Assembly: GCA_016285245.1 (NCBI GenBank)
Contig: JAEEQH010000027.1
Location: 1-39,542 of the forward strand
Direction: 5' to 3'
DNA: 39,542 nt
From: Prevotella sp.
GTDB lineage: Bacteria; Bacteroidota; Bacteroidia; Bacteroidales; Bacteroidaceae
The notes under the pieces are model-generated. The model did not search any database, was not told the DNA's origin, and worked only from the letters and a program-made list of their open reading frames with translations. Shown one piece after another: positions 8,047-16,863 of this stretch (position 1 is its first letter; every line of letters starts with the position of its first letter). The translations under genes were made by a program, and so were the position numbers.

Positions 8047-9462
8047 TTACATTAATGTACGAGGATCTGTAATCTCTCCGGTGACGGCGGCGGCAGCAGC
8101 GGTTAGCGGCGAGGCGAGGATGGTACGGCTGCCAGGGCCCTGACGGCCCTCGAAGTTGCGGTTCGACGTGGAGACGCAGAGACAGCCTGCAGGTACTTTG
8201 TCGTCGTTCATAGCCAGACAGGCGGAACAGCCTGGCTGCCGGATCTCAAAGCCGGATGCTTCGAGCAACTTGTCGAGGCCCTCCTCACGTATCTGCTTGT
8301 CGACAGCCCACGAGCCAGGGACGAGCCATGCCGTGACGCCGTCGGCCTTCTGCCTGCCCTTGACGATAGAGGCGAAGGCACGGAAGTCCTCGATGCGTCC
8401 GTTGGTGCAGGCGCCGAGGAAAACGTAGTCGACCTTCGTGCCGAGCAGTTTCTGACCAGCCTCGAAGCCCATATATGCGAGAGCGCGAGCCCCCCCTACA
8501 GCCCCCGCAGGGGCTTCTGTGGTGTCCCCCTCGGGGGACGAAAGGGGGGCTGGAATGCTTTCCGTAATGCCGATGCCCATGCCGGGGTTGGTGCCGTAGG
8601 TGATGCGCGGCTCAATGTCCTTAGCATCGAAGGTCAGCTCGCGGTCGAAGACGGCATCGGGACCGCTCTTCAGCGTCTTCCAGTAGGCGACGGCCTTGTC
8701 CCACTCAGCACCCTTCGGGGCGAATTCGCGACCCTTAATGTAGGCGAAGGTGGTCTCGTCCGGGGCGATGAAACCGCCGCGGGCCCCCATCTCGATGGAT
8801 AGGTTACAGAGCGTCAGACGGCCCTCCATGGACAGCGCGCTAACGACGTCGCCGGCATACTCTATGAAGTAGCCCGTGGCGCCGCTGGTCGTAATCTGCG
8901 CCATAAGGTAGAGGGCCACGTCCTTGGCGGTGACGCCCTTGCCGAGCGTGCCGTTGATGGTGATACGCATGGACCGGGGCTTCTGCTGGAGGATGCATTG
9001 TGAGGCCATGACCATCTCGACCTCGCTGGTGCCGATGCCGAAGGCTACAGCACCCATGGCACCGTGGGTAGAGGTGTGGCTGTCGCCGCAGACGATGGTC
9101 ATGCCGGGTAGGCTGAGACCCTTCTCGGGCCCAACGACGTGGATGATGCCGTTGTCGGGCGACATCATGCCGTAGTGGGTGATGCCAAACTCCTGGGCGT
9201 TACGCGCCAGCGTCTCTACCTGCTCACGGCTGACGGGGTCGGCGATGGGCTTGTCCTGGTCGTGCGTCGGCGTGTTGTGGTCGGGCATACAATAGATGTG
9301 GTCGGGACGGAAGCAGCGCAGTCCACGCTGTCGCATCCCTTCGAAAGCCTGCGGCGACGTCACCTCGTGACAGTAGAGACGGTCGATGTATAGCTGTGTG
9401 GGACCGTCGTCAACCATTTGTACGACGTGCTTGTCCCATATCTTGTCAAATAGTGTGTTCAT
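8047..9462 (-). CDS. leuC: 3-isopropylmalate dehydratase large subunit with an in-frame insertion
   Basis: The 471-residue aconitase-family protein has [13 protein letters not shown], the 4Fe-4S ligands in GACTNGR (Cys352) and GCSACLAMN (Cys412, Cys415), and the C-terminal [20 protein letters not shown]. It pairs with LeuD. Between ITESIP and [11 protein letters not shown], residues about 305-326 ([20 protein letters not shown]) do not look like LeuC and are encoded by a nested GC-rich palindrome at 8488-8551 (separate entry). The reading frame stays open and all cluster ligands are kept, so the enzyme is probably functional, with the extra loop in the linker before the last cluster-binding region. 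Confidence 0.95.
   Translation of the reverse strand: MNTLFDKIWDKHVVQMVDDGPTQLYIDRLYCHEVTSPQAFEGMRQRGLRCFRPDHIYCMPDHNTPTHDQDKPIADPVSREQVETLARNAQEFGITHYGMMSPDNGIIHVVGPEKGLSLPGMTIVCGDSHTSTHGAMGAVAFGIGTSEVEMVMASQCILQQKPRSMRITINGTLGKGVTAKDVALYLMAQITTSGATGYFIEYAGDVVSALSMEGRLTLCNLSIEMGARGGFIAPDETTFAYIKGREFAPKGAEWDKAVAYWKTLKSGPDAVFDRELTFDAKDIEPRITYGTNPGMGIGITESIPAPLSSPEGDTTEAPAGAVGGARALAYMGFEAGQKLLGTKVDYVFLGACTNGRIEDFRAFASIVKGRQKADGVTAWLVPGSWAVDKQIREEGLDKLLEASGFEIRQPGCSACLAMNDDKVPAGCLCVSTSNRNFEGRQGPGSRTILASPLTAAAAAVTGEITDPRTLM
8488..8551. repeat. Palindromic element inserted in frame in leuC
   Basis: An outer 8-bp stem (AGCCCCCC at 8488-8495 with GGGGGGCT at 8544-8551) encloses two inner hairpins: AGCCCC/GGGGCT (8500-8505 with 8510-8515) and GTCCCCC/GGGGGAC (8524-8530 with 8533-8539). 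The result can fold as a three-way junction in DNA or RNA. It adds about 22 residues to LeuC without breaking the frame. Its sequence style resembles GC-rich palindromic repeats I associate with Prevotella intergenic regions. Confidence 0.8.
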
Positions 9463-9501
9463 CGAATTTATTGACGATTTGCGGATTGTCGATTGATGAT
9501 T

Positions 9502-11007
9502 TCAGTCTTGTACCTTGAACTTATTGATACAGTCGATATAGGCCTCGACGCTGGCGGTAACGATGTCGGTATTGGCACCGAAACCGTAGTAGAGCGAACC
9601 GTTGTACTCCACCTGCATGTGGACCTTGCCGACGTCGTCGGAGCCTTTGGAGATGGCCTGGATGGTGAACTCCTTCAGGGTCATCTGCTTCATGATAATC
9701 TTCTTCAGCGCCTTGATGGCAGCATCGACGGGACCATTTCCGCTGGCGGCAGCCTCGAACTTCTGGCCGCTGATGTCGAGACCGATGGACGCCACCGACT
9801 TGACACCCTTGCCTGAGGTGACCTGGAGGAACTCCAGACGAACTGCGTGGGTCTCGGCGGTGTCGGCACCGGCAAGCATCAGCACGTCGGCGTCAGTAAC
9901 ATCCTTCTTCTGGTCGGCCAGCTGGAGGAACTTCTCGTAGATCTTGTCGAGCTTCTGTTCGTCGAGGTCAACGCCGTTCACCTGCAGACGGTACTTCAAG
10001 GCGGCGCGTCCGGAACGGGCGGTGAGGACGATGGAGTTGTCGTCGATGCCCACGTCCTTCGGGTCCATAATCTCGTAGGTATGCACGTCCTTCAGCACAC
10101 CGTCCTGATGGATGCCGCTGGAGTGTGCAAAGGCGTTGCGGCCGACGATGGCCTTGTTTGGCTGTACGGGCATATTCATCAGCCCGCTGACCAGACGGCT
10201 GGTGGGGTAGATCTTCGTGGTGTTGATATTGGTCTCTATGTTCAGGCTCTTGTGGCACTTCAGGATCATGGCAATCTCCTCGAGGCTGGTGTTACCGGCC
10301 CGTTCGCCGATGCCGTTGATGGTGACCTCCACCTGTCGGGCACCGGCCATGATGCCGTTGAGGGTGTTGGCCGTCGCCATGCCGAGGTCGTTGTGGCAAT
10401 GGGTGGAGATGATGGCGCGGTCGATGTCGTCGACGTGCTCCTTGAGGTACTTGATCTTCTCGTAGAACTCCTGCGGCAGGCAATATCCCGTGGTGTCGGG
10501 GATGTTGACGACGGTGGCACCGGCCTTGATGACGGCCTCGACGACCTGTGCCAGGTACTCGTTGTCGGTACGTCCGGCATCCTCGCAGTAGAACTCCACG
10601 TCGTCGACGAAGCGCTTGGCATACTTCGTGGCTGCGACGGCGCGCTCCAGAATTTCCTCTCGGGTGGAGTTGAACTTGTAGCGAATGTGTTCGTCGCTGG
10701 TGCCGATGCCCGTGTGTATGCGCTTGTGCTTGGCGTACTTAAGTGCCTCGGCAGCCACCTCGATGTCGTGCTCCACGGCACGCGTCAGGGCGCAGATGGT
10801 TGGCCACGTGACGGCTTTCGATATCTCGATGACCGAGTTGAAGTCGCCGGGGCTTGATACGGGAAATCCTGCCTCGATGACGTCGACGCCGAGCTGTTCG
10901 AGTGCCTTCGCCACCTGGATTTTCTCGATGGTGTTCAACTGACATCCGGGCACCTGTTCGCCGTCCCGGAGTGTTGTGTCGAAAATGTAAAGTCTGTCGT
11001 TTTCCAT
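9502..11007 (-). CDS. leuA: 2-isopropylmalate synthase
   Basis: The 501-residue protein has [13 protein letters not shown] (Arg14-Asp15), [11 protein letters not shown], the metal site [34 protein letters not shown] and a C-terminal LeuA dimer/regulatory domain (from about residue 380, including [10 protein letters not shown]). It condenses acetyl-CoA with 2-oxoisovalerate as the first committed step of leucine synthesis; the regulatory domain suggests leucine feedback inhibition. It is the first structural gene of the operon and lies behind a leader peptide and terminator (11050-11191), so it is likely controlled by attenuation. Length is normal. Confidence 0.96.
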   Translation of the reverse strand: MENDRLYIFDTTLRDGEQVPGCQLNTIEKIQVAKALEQLGVDVIEAGFPVSSPGDFNSVIEISKAVTWPTICALTRAVEHDIEVAAEALKYAKHKRIHTGIGTSDEHIRYKFNSTREEILERAVAATKYAKRFVDDVEFYCEDAGRTDNEYLAQVVEAVIKAGATVVNIPDTTGYCLPQEFYEKIKYLKEHVDDIDRAIISTHCHNDLGMATANTLNGIMAGARQVEVTINGIGERAGNTSLEEIAMILKCHKSLNIETNINTTKIYPTSRLVSGLMNMPVQPNKAIVGRNAFAHSSGIHQDGVLKDVHTYEIMDPKDVGIDDNSIVLTARSGRAALKYRLQVNGVDLDEQKLDKIYEKFLQLADQKKDVTDADVLMLAGADTAETHAVRLEFLQVTSGKGVKSVASIGLDISGQKFEAAASGNGPVDAAIKALKKIIMKQMTLKEFTIQAISKGSDDVGKVHMQVEYNGSLYYGFGANTDIVTASVEAYIDCINKFKVQD

Positions 11008-11049
11008 TGTTGTTGATATTGTTTAGTTGTTTTGAGCCTTTGTTGCAAC

Positions 11050-11085
11050 AAAAAAGCCTTTCACACTCGGAAGTGAGAAAGGCTT
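11050..11085 (-). terminator. Attenuator terminator before leuA
   Basis: On the minus strand a 9-bp perfect stem (AAGCCTTTC at 77-85 of this hundred pairing with GAAAGGCTT at 54-62) is extended inward past one mismatch by CAC/GTG, with a six-base loop, and is followed by six T (11050-11055). It lies about 40 nt before the leuA start and after the leader peptide stop, the position expected of an attenuator. Confidence 0.88.
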
Positions 11086-11136
11086 CATATTTGTTGGACT
11101 TCTACCGGACCTATATGTACGCTTTATCACTTCCGA
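11050..11136 (-). promoter_or_regulatory. Branched-chain amino-acid attenuator (antiterminator/terminator)
   Basis: In the minus-strand RNA the segment TCGGAAGTGATAAAGC (11136 to 11121, inside the leader coding region) can pair with GCCTTTCTCACTTCCGA (11083 to 11067): 10 perfect pairs, one mismatch and four more. That second segment is also the 5' arm and loop of the terminator at 11050-11085, so the two structures exclude each other. A ribosome stalled on the Ile codons (11153-11164) leaves the first segment free and favours antitermination; one that reaches the stop at 11111 masks it and favours termination before leuA. Confidence 0.85.
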
Positions 11137-11191
11137 CCACCTCAGGCAGTCGAATAATAATAATGGCGTTCAGTAGGTTCTGATAGTTCAT
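11111..11191 (-). CDS. Leader peptide of the leu/ile operon
   Basis: A 26-codon frame begins MNYQNLLNA, continues with four consecutive Ile codons (ATT at 11153-11164), then RLPEVVG, and ends SDKAYI before TAG. In its first 19 codons it holds three Leu, four Ile and two Val codons, far above chance. It lies 40 nt after the ppiD-like gene and directly before the attenuator hairpins. I infer a regulatory peptide whose translation senses charged branched-chain tRNAs. The GAGCCCC before its ATG is not a typical ribosome site, and no classical -7 box was found in the short gap, so the promoter is unresolved. Confidence 0.85.
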   Translation of the reverse strand: MNYQNLLNAIIIIRLPEVVGSDKAYI

Positions 11192-11230
11192 GGGGCTCTA
11201 TACCTTATTATAAATTATACCTTATTACAA

Positions 11231-13360
11231 TTAGAAGAAGAGATAGCGGTTGTCAACGATGTTGGCCTTCTGGTAGAGCTCCTGCATGAAGCGGCCGGCA
11301 GCCTGAAGGGCCTGCTGGTGGAGCTGCTGCTCCTGAGCCTTGGCGTCGAAGGCGTGCTCGTTGTTGCGCTGGTTGATAATCTGGAAGAGGTATGCGCCGC
11401 CGTTACCCTTGACGACCTTCGACAGCTTGCCTTTCTCCGTGGCGCTGACAGCACCCGAGAGGACGGGCTCGCTGGCACCAGTAGCCTGAACGAAGACAGG
11501 AGCACCGAAAGTGATCTGGTTCACGCTGTCGACCTTGGCACCCACCTTTTCGGCATCGGCGATGGCCTTGACGCCCTCCAGCTTCTTAGCCAGCATGTCG
11601 AACTTCTTGTCGCGCAGTACTTCCTGCTTCACAACATCCTTCACATCGTCCAGGTCACGATAACCCACGGGGTGAATCTTGGTCAGGGCTACGACGAGGA
11701 GGTTGTCGTTGCTGCCGCACTCGTAGAGGGGCGACACCTCACCTTCCTTGGCGTCGAAGATCCACTTCATGGCCTCGCGGGTGGCGCGGAGGTTAGCCAC
11801 GTTGTGCTCGGAGTTCATGATATCCTTACGCTCGCTGACCGTGAAGCCGAACTTCTCGGCGTTCTTCTCGAGGTCATCCAGGGTCTTGTTCTCGCTGACA
11901 TACTGTGAGAACTTGTTGTAAGCATCAGAGTAGGTGTTCTTCGAGAAGTCGATGGTGTGCTTGACGATGGCAACGTCGTACTTGTCGACGAAGTTGCGGC
12001 GGTCGGTCACCTGTACGATGACGTTACCGGACGAGAACTTCAGGTTCTTCATATCGCCGCTGGCCATGGTGGTCAGAGCCGTCAGATACTCCTTCGAGTC
12101 GGCATCGATGGCCGTGGAGTTCTGGTACTGGGCAGAGGTGAGCCACTGCTTCTCGCCCGTCTGGTTGTACTTCTTGGCGATGGAGTCGAAGGCAACGCCG
12201 CCGCGGATGGCGGTATAGATGCTGTCGGCACGCTTCTGAGCCTCCTCAGGCGTCTCGGCACCAACCTGGATCATGCGGAACTCCACAGAGTCGGGGAGCT
12301 GCTGCTTCGAGATGAGCTTCACCACGTTGAGGGTGTTGTCGCGCTGGGTCTCGAAGGGCTTCGTGGTCTGGCCTACAGCCATGGAGTCGACTCTGGCGGC
12401 AATGTCGCTGGGCAGAGCCTGACGGGTGACGGGCAGTCCGACGTAGGGAATCTGCGACTGGGCCTTGCGAACGACCTCAGAGGCGACGGCGCCGCTCTCC
12501 AGTTTCTGCGAGGCGTCCACCATGGTCTTCATCAGCTCGGCACGGTCGGTGGCAGAGGCGAGGACCTGGAAGGCGACGTACTTGATGTCGCGCGTCTCGA
12601 CGGTCTGCTTGAACATCTCCTTCTTCTCGTTGTACTTGTTCTTCAGGTCAGCATCGCTCACCTCGACATCCTTGTCGTTGACGGACGAGTAGGGGAGTGA
12701 GGCCAGCAGGATGTCTGACTCCTTGTTGCGGCCCTCGAAAGCAGCCTTGGCGCTGACGGGGTTGGAGATCAGACAGTTGGCCAGCAGGGCCTGGTACTTC
12801 TGGGTGAGGGTCTGCTGACGGAGGTTCTTCTCCAGGAACTGCCAGTAGTCGTAGATGGCCTTGTACTGCTCAGCCATCTGGGGGTTGTTGGCGTTCTGCT
12901 GGTAGTCAGCAAGGAACTTGGTCAGCATGGTGACGTCGAAGCGTCCAGTCTGCTGGTTAACGAAGGGGCTCTGCAACAGCATGGAGTTGGTGCCCTCGCG
13001 GAGGATGTTCTGCATCTCGGTGTCGGTGACCTTCAGACCGAGCTTCTCACACTCCTCGTTGATGATGATGCTGTTGACGTAAGTCTGCCACACCTGGTCC
13101 TTGATGCTGTTCATCTCGTCCTCGGACAGGTTGTCGCGGCCCTGGGTCATCTTGACGACCTGCTGGTACTCGTCGACGAGTTGCTGGAACTCCTGTACGT
13201 TAATCTTGTTACCTAACACTTCGCCTACCTGCTGCCTCTGCTGGTTCTTGGTTGCTTCGCAAGAACGGAAGGCTTCTTCGGCAATGAAGGCGAACAGGGC
13301 CAGACCGATGACGATCACAAGGGTCGGCCCCCAGCTTCTGATTTTTCCAATTGCTGCCAT
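11231..13360 (-). CDS. PpiD-like membrane-anchored peptidyl-prolyl isomerase/foldase
   Basis: The 709-residue protein starts MAAIGKIRSWGP and has a single N-terminal membrane anchor (about residues 11-29), a SurA_N-type chaperone region with EVLGNKINVQEFQQLVDEY, a parvulin-like domain around residues 355-460 (SVEFRMIQVG, ADSIYTAIRGGVAFDSIAKKYN) and a long C-terminal chaperone region. It would sit in the inner membrane facing the periplasm and assist outer-membrane protein folding. The start was chosen downstream of the TAACTTTG promoter box; an upstream in-frame ATG lies inside that promoter. It follows the LptC/CorC-type genes, as is common in Bacteroidales. Confidence 0.88.
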   Translation of the reverse strand: MAAIGKIRSWGPTLVIVIGLALFAFIAEEAFRSCEATKNQQRQQVGEVLGNKINVQEFQQLVDEYQQVVKMTQGRDNLSEDEMNSIKDQVWQTYVNSIIINEECEKLGLKVTDTEMQNILREGTNSMLLQSPFVNQQTGRFDVTMLTKFLADYQQNANNPQMAEQYKAIYDYWQFLEKNLRQQTLTQKYQALLANCLISNPVSAKAAFEGRNKESDILLASLPYSSVNDKDVEVSDADLKNKYNEKKEMFKQTVETRDIKYVAFQVLASATDRAELMKTMVDASQKLESGAVASEVVRKAQSQIPYVGLPVTRQALPSDIAARVDSMAVGQTTKPFETQRDNTLNVVKLISKQQLPDSVEFRMIQVGAETPEEAQKRADSIYTAIRGGVAFDSIAKKYNQTGEKQWLTSAQYQNSTAIDADSKEYLTALTTMASGDMKNLKFSSGNVIVQVTDRRNFVDKYDVAIVKHTIDFSKNTYSDAYNKFSQYVSENKTLDDLEKNAEKFGFTVSERKDIMNSEHNVANLRATREAMKWIFDAKEGEVSPLYECGSNDNLLVVALTKIHPVGYRDLDDVKDVVKQEVLRDKKFDMLAKKLEGVKAIADAEKVGAKVDSVNQITFGAPVFVQATGASEPVLSGAVSATEKGKLSKVVKGNGGAYLFQIINQRNNEHAFDAKAQEQQLHQQALQAAGRFMQELYQKANIVDNRYLFF

Positions 13361-13423
13361 TTGTTTGTTCTTTTTCTTTTTATTTTTTATTGTAATTTTT
13401 CTCTGTTTTCGCGTAAAACGCGG

Positions 13424-13431
13424 CAAAGTTA
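13424..13431 (-). promoter_or_regulatory. -7 box for the ppiD-like gene
   Basis: On the minus strand TAACTTTG followed by C matches TAnnTTTG, about 65 nt before the chosen start and within the gap after the CNNM/CorC gene. No good TTTG upstream box is seen. It decides the start at 13360 over the longer frame. Confidence 0.65.
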
Positions 13432-13474
13432 CAAAAAAAGTCGCATACAGCGAAATTTTCCGGCAAAAAACTGT

Positions 13475-14782
13475 CTATTCCGTCACTTTTAACTGTACAA
13501 GTTCGATTTTTGTGGCCGTATTCTTGACAATTTTGAACTCCCAGCGCCCAATTTTCACCACTTCGTTGAGTTTCGGGAACGACTGGTACTCATGCAGGAT
13601 TAAGCCGCCGATAGTCATGTATTCGTCGCTCTCAGGTAGGTCCAGGTCGAACTCGTCGTTCACCTTCTCAATCTCCAGTCGGGCTGAGAGGAGATAGTCG
13701 CCCGACTCCAGTCGGCGGGCTATGTATTGCTCCTTATCGTGCTCGTCCTCGATGTCGCCGAAGATTTCCTCGACAATGTCCTCGAGGGTGATGAGGCCGC
13801 TGGTGCCTCCGAACTCGTCGACGACGATGGCCATCGACTTCTTCTGCTGCATGAAGGTCTTCATGAGCTTCGAGGCGGGCATGGTCTCCGGGACGAAGGG
13901 CATCTCGCGGAGCATCTTTCCCAGCCAGCCGCCTTTTCCGTCGGCGGTTTTTGTACCGTCAGGCGTCTGAATGGTGGTCTGTCCCAGCTTGAAGAGGTCG
14001 CTGGAGTGTATATATCCGGTGATGTGGTCTATATCTTCGTGGTAGACGACGACCTTCGAGTGGCCGCTCTCCACGAATGTCTGTTTCAGCTCCTCGATGG
14101 TGGCGGTGTCCTCGACGGCGTCGATCTCCGTGCGGGGAATCATGCAGTCGCGGACGCGTGTCTCCGAGAAGTCCAAGGCGTTCTGGAATATCTTCACTTC
14201 CTCCTCGATGTCGTCGTCGCTGGCGGCATTGTCGATACTTGTCTGAACGAGGTAGTCGAGGTCGACCTTCGTGAACTCGTTGCTGTCGGGCGCCTTCTTC
14301 ATTTTCACGCCGATGAGTCGTAGCAGTCCCTTCGACAGCAGGGTGGCCAGTCGCGAGACGGGGTACAGGAGTATGTAGCAAATGTAGGCTGGTACGGCGA
14401 AGAACGTCAGCAGGCCGTTGGGGTTCGACTTGAAGATGGTCTTCGGCAGGAACTCGCCAGTGAACAGCACGACGAGCGTCGACAAGAGCGTGTCGCAGGT
14501 GACGCGTGCCGAGTCGGGCAGGGCGCTGAAGAGCGTGGCGTCGAAGACCTGTGCGAAGAGAATGCCGTAGATGACTAGCGCGATGTTGTTGCCGACGAGC
14601 ATTGTCGACACAAAGTTGTTCGGATGACGGTAGAACAGGGCGATGGCACGCTGCGCGGGACCGTTCTTCTCACGGTCTATCTCGGCTCTCAGTCGGTTCG
14701 AGCTGATGAAGGCGATCTCCATGCCCGAGAAGAAGGCTGAGAAAACCATGCTGACAAGGAGTCCTATGATTACTGCGGTCAT
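13475..14782 (-). CDS. CNNM/CorC-type transporter-associated membrane protein (GldE-like)
   Basis: The 435-residue protein begins MTAVIIGLLVSMVFSAFFSG. Order of domains: a DUF21/CNNM membrane domain with about four hydrophobic segments (1-190; includes SAFFSGMEIAFISSNRLR and LFTGEFLPKTIFK), a CBS-domain pair (about 205-325; RDCMIPRTEIDAV, IVVDEFGGTSGLITLEDIVEE) and a CorC/HlyC C-terminal domain (about 345-430). Family members are linked to Mg2+/Co2+ handling, and Bacteroidetes members are often called gliding protein GldE. The start overlaps the lptC stop as ATGA, indicating coupling; the open frame extends far upstream, but that part only mirrors lptC in another frame. Confidence 0.9.
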   Translation of the reverse strand: MTAVIIGLLVSMVFSAFFSGMEIAFISSNRLRAEIDREKNGPAQRAIALFYRHPNNFVSTMLVGNNIALVIYGILFAQVFDATLFSALPDSARVTCDTLLSTLVVLFTGEFLPKTIFKSNPNGLLTFFAVPAYICYILLYPVSRLATLLSKGLLRLIGVKMKKAPDSNEFTKVDLDYLVQTSIDNAASDDDIEEEVKIFQNALDFSETRVRDCMIPRTEIDAVEDTATIEELKQTFVESGHSKVVVYHEDIDHITGYIHSSDLFKLGQTTIQTPDGTKTADGKGGWLGKMLREMPFVPETMPASKLMKTFMQQKKSMAIVVDEFGGTSGLITLEDIVEEIFGDIEDEHDKEQYIARRLESGDYLLSARLEIEKVNDEFDLDLPESDEYMTIGGLILHEYQSFPKLNEVVKIGRWEFKIVKNTATKIELVQLKVTE

Positions 14783-15453
14783 GGCGTGATGGTTGTTTTG
14801 GCGTGTTTGACGGCCTGTGGACGCATCGGCGGCTGTTGTTGCTGCGCCGTGTCCTTCGGGGCGTTGTCGTTGCTGTCCTTGTCTTTGTCCATGCTGCCGG
14901 TGGTGAACGAGCCCTTGGAGTTCGACACGACATAGTGTGTCATGTGCTCGTCCGAGCGGAAGTAGGTGCCCTGGAGGGTGCGCTCGGGGGTGACGACGCG
15001 GCTGAAGACGTTCGAGTAGAACTCGTGCGACAGTCCGTCCCAATAAAGTTCCTCGCTGGTGTATACCAGTCCGTTGACATTGCGTATGCGGACACGGCCA
15101 CGCAGTTTCCACAGCTTCAGCTGGTCGTAGTACCAGGCGGTGTCGGCCTGTATGTAGCCCTCGGTATGGAACTGCTCGTCGAACTGTTCGAAGAAGACGC
15201 CCTTCATGAACTCCCATCGCGACGGCTGGCGGATGGTGTTCACGTCCCACCGCTCGGTGACGATGCGGTACTTGATGACGCCGGAGTCGGAGATGAGGGT
15301 GTTGACGCCGTACGACGTCATGACCGAGACGGAGTCGCGATCCAGGATGGCGGCGGCGGTGTGCTCCTGTGCCTCGCTGCACGCCGTGAGGAGTGCCGTG
15401 AGCATAGTAGCCGCGAGTGCTGTCGTGCGGAGTGTGCTTACTCTACCTTCCAT
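14779..15453 (-). CDS. lptC: LPS export ABC transporter periplasmic protein LptC
   Basis: The roughly 224-residue protein has a lipoprotein-like signal ending in LLTAC, then the beta-jellyroll pattern of LptC with GVIKYRIVTERWDV, GYIQADTAWYYDQLKLWKLRGRVRIRN and YTSEELYWDG. It would link the LptB2FG transporter to LptA in moving lipopolysaccharide out of the inner membrane. The C-terminus is a low-complexity Gln/Pro tail. An alternative start 12 nt upstream (MVRKMEG) is possible; both overlap the end of the barrel-protein gene. It is coupled to the downstream CNNM/CorC gene by an ATGA overlap. Confidence 0.85.
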   Translation of the reverse strand: MEGRVSTLRTTALAATMLTALLTACSEAQEHTAAAILDRDSVSVMTSYGVNTLISDSGVIKYRIVTERWDVNTIRQPSRWEFMKGVFFEQFDEQFHTEGYIQADTAWYYDQLKLWKLRGRVRIRNVNGLVYTSEELYWDGLSHEFYSNVFSRVVTPERTLQGTYFRSDEHMTHYVVSNSKGSFTTGSMDKDKDSNDNAPKDTAQQQQPPMRPQAVKHAKTTITP

Positions 15454-16703
15454 TTTGCGAACCATCGTTCGTTGAACGTGATGCCAACGTTGATGCGGAA
15501 CATATTCTCGGTAATGAAGTCCTTGGCCGAGGAGTGTACCCACTGGCCGCTGATGTTGACCACCGAGCGGCTGTTGTACTTGTTCTGGATGGGCAGTCCC
15601 AGTCCCAGGCTGACGGAGATGTCCTTCGGGCCGTCCTGACCGTTAATCTTATAATAAGGTGTACAGATGCCGGCGCCGATGCGGTAGTTCACGCGTTTCA
15701 GGTAGTGGCGCACGTCGTTGGCGTCGGGTGTCCACTCTGCGCCGACGTTCAGCTTCATACGGTCTTTCATCTGGTCCTTCGTGGTCTGGTAGTTGTTGCC
15801 GTCGAAGACCGGGAACGACGTCTTGCCCCATTGCTGCAGCTCAGCATCGGCGGCGACGGTCAGCGACTCGCCGTGGCGCCAGGCCAGGCCGACAGCCCAC
15901 GACCAGGGCAGCTCCAGGGCGTCCGTGGCCTTGAACGACGTGGTGTCGGGCTTGTTGATGTTGATAATGTCGAGCTTGGCGTCGGCATTCAGCTTGTGGC
16001 CCACACCGACGGTGGCGCCCAGCGTGATGGCGTCGTGACGGCCTATGGGCTGGTTCCATTGTATGCCGGCGTCCAGCTTGTAGTTGCGAACGCTGGCGGA
16101 GTAAATCTTCTGCAGCGGGCTGATGTTGCTGTTACTTGCCAAGCCGGTGCGGTTCAGGTCGCCCCAGACGAAGCCGCCGTTGATGCCGACGGACAGGGGT
16201 TTTACGATATGCCAGCCAACGCCCAGGAAGGCTTCGCGCAGACCACCCTCGCCGCTGTAGGTCTCGGTGATGGTGCCGTACTGCTCGTTGACGCTGGTGG
16301 TTGAGTAGTTGTAGCCGATGTTCGTCAGCGGCAGCACACCCAGCGTGACGCCGATGTTGCGCCAGGCACGGAACGAGGCGACGATATAGTCGAAGCTGGC
16401 CGTCTTAGCGTTCTGGCGCGTGCCGCCTTCCTTGAAGTTCGTGTGCTGGCCTGTGATGCTCGCGTCGATGATCATCGTCAGCGAGTCCACGACGCCATAG
16501 CTGGCGGGGTTCAGCGTGTTCACACGGTCGCCGCTCTGCAGGGCCACGCCCACGCCGTTCATGCCGCGGCTCATGCCCTGGGAGCGCTCGGAGAGGATGC
16601 CCAGGCCAAACTGGCTGTAAGGCGACTTTGTTGAACTCTGTGCCGACAGCGTCAGTACCGACGCCAGCAGCAGTTGTGAGCCTATGAATAGTCTTTTTCT
16701 CAT
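15438..16703 (-). CDS. Outer-membrane beta-barrel-like protein
   Basis: The 421-residue protein has a signal peptide (MRKRLFIGSQLLLASVLTLSAQ), then SPYSQFGLGILSERSQGMSRGMNGVG and NTLNPASYG, which resemble the N-terminal plug region of FadL/PorP-like barrels, followed by many alternating amphipathic strands such as GVTLGVLPLTNIGYNY, GVGWHIVKPLSVGINGGFVWG and FRINVGITFNERWF at the C-terminus, ending near an aromatic residue. It is probably exported to the outer membrane; substrate unknown. It is first in a minus-strand unit with lptC and the CNNM/CorC gene and has a TACCTTTG promoter box just upstream. Confidence 0.8.
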   Translation of the reverse strand: MRKRLFIGSQLLLASVLTLSAQSSTKSPYSQFGLGILSERSQGMSRGMNGVGVALQSGDRVNTLNPASYGVVDSLTMIIDASITGQHTNFKEGGTRQNAKTASFDYIVASFRAWRNIGVTLGVLPLTNIGYNYSTTSVNEQYGTITETYSGEGGLREAFLGVGWHIVKPLSVGINGGFVWGDLNRTGLASNSNISPLQKIYSASVRNYKLDAGIQWNQPIGRHDAITLGATVGVGHKLNADAKLDIININKPDTTSFKATDALELPWSWAVGLAWRHGESLTVAADAELQQWGKTSFPVFDGNNYQTTKDQMKDRMKLNVGAEWTPDANDVRHYLKRVNYRIGAGICTPYYKINGQDGPKDISVSLGLGLPIQNKYNSRSVVNISGQWVHSSAKDFITENMFRINVGITFNERWFAKWKVE

Positions 16704-16725
16704 TCGATTTTCTCTTAACAGGGTG

Positions 16726-16733
16726 CAAAGGTA
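16726..16733 (-). promoter_or_regulatory. -7 box for the barrel-lptC operon
   Basis: On the minus strand TACCTTTG followed by CAC lies 23 nt before the start of the barrel-protein gene and matches TAnnTTTG exactly. It faces away from the plus-strand promoter at 16820, so 16734-16819 is a divergent promoter region. Confidence 0.72.
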
Positions 16734-16819
16734 TGGAAAAAAACGGAAACTCTTGACACTATGGCCGCTGATTAACGCAGATTAACACCACCAAGTACCG
16801 ATTCACGGAAAAATCTTCG

Positions 16820-16827
16820 TACCTTTG
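16820..16827 (+). promoter_or_regulatory. -7 box for the HIT gene
   Basis: TACCTTTG followed by C is an exact TAnnTTTG match, 37 nt before the chosen ATG at 16864. An in-frame ATA/ATG extension upstream would overlap this box. No TTTG box at the expected distance. Confidence 0.68.
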
Positions 16828-16863
16828 CCACCCGAAAATGCATTTTTAATACAATTAACGACT

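Noticed and set aside
14783..15382. N-terminal extension of the CNNM/CorC reading frame
   Set aside because: The extra 200 residues are Arg/His-rich and lie over lptC in another frame; the real start overlaps the lptC stop as ATGA.
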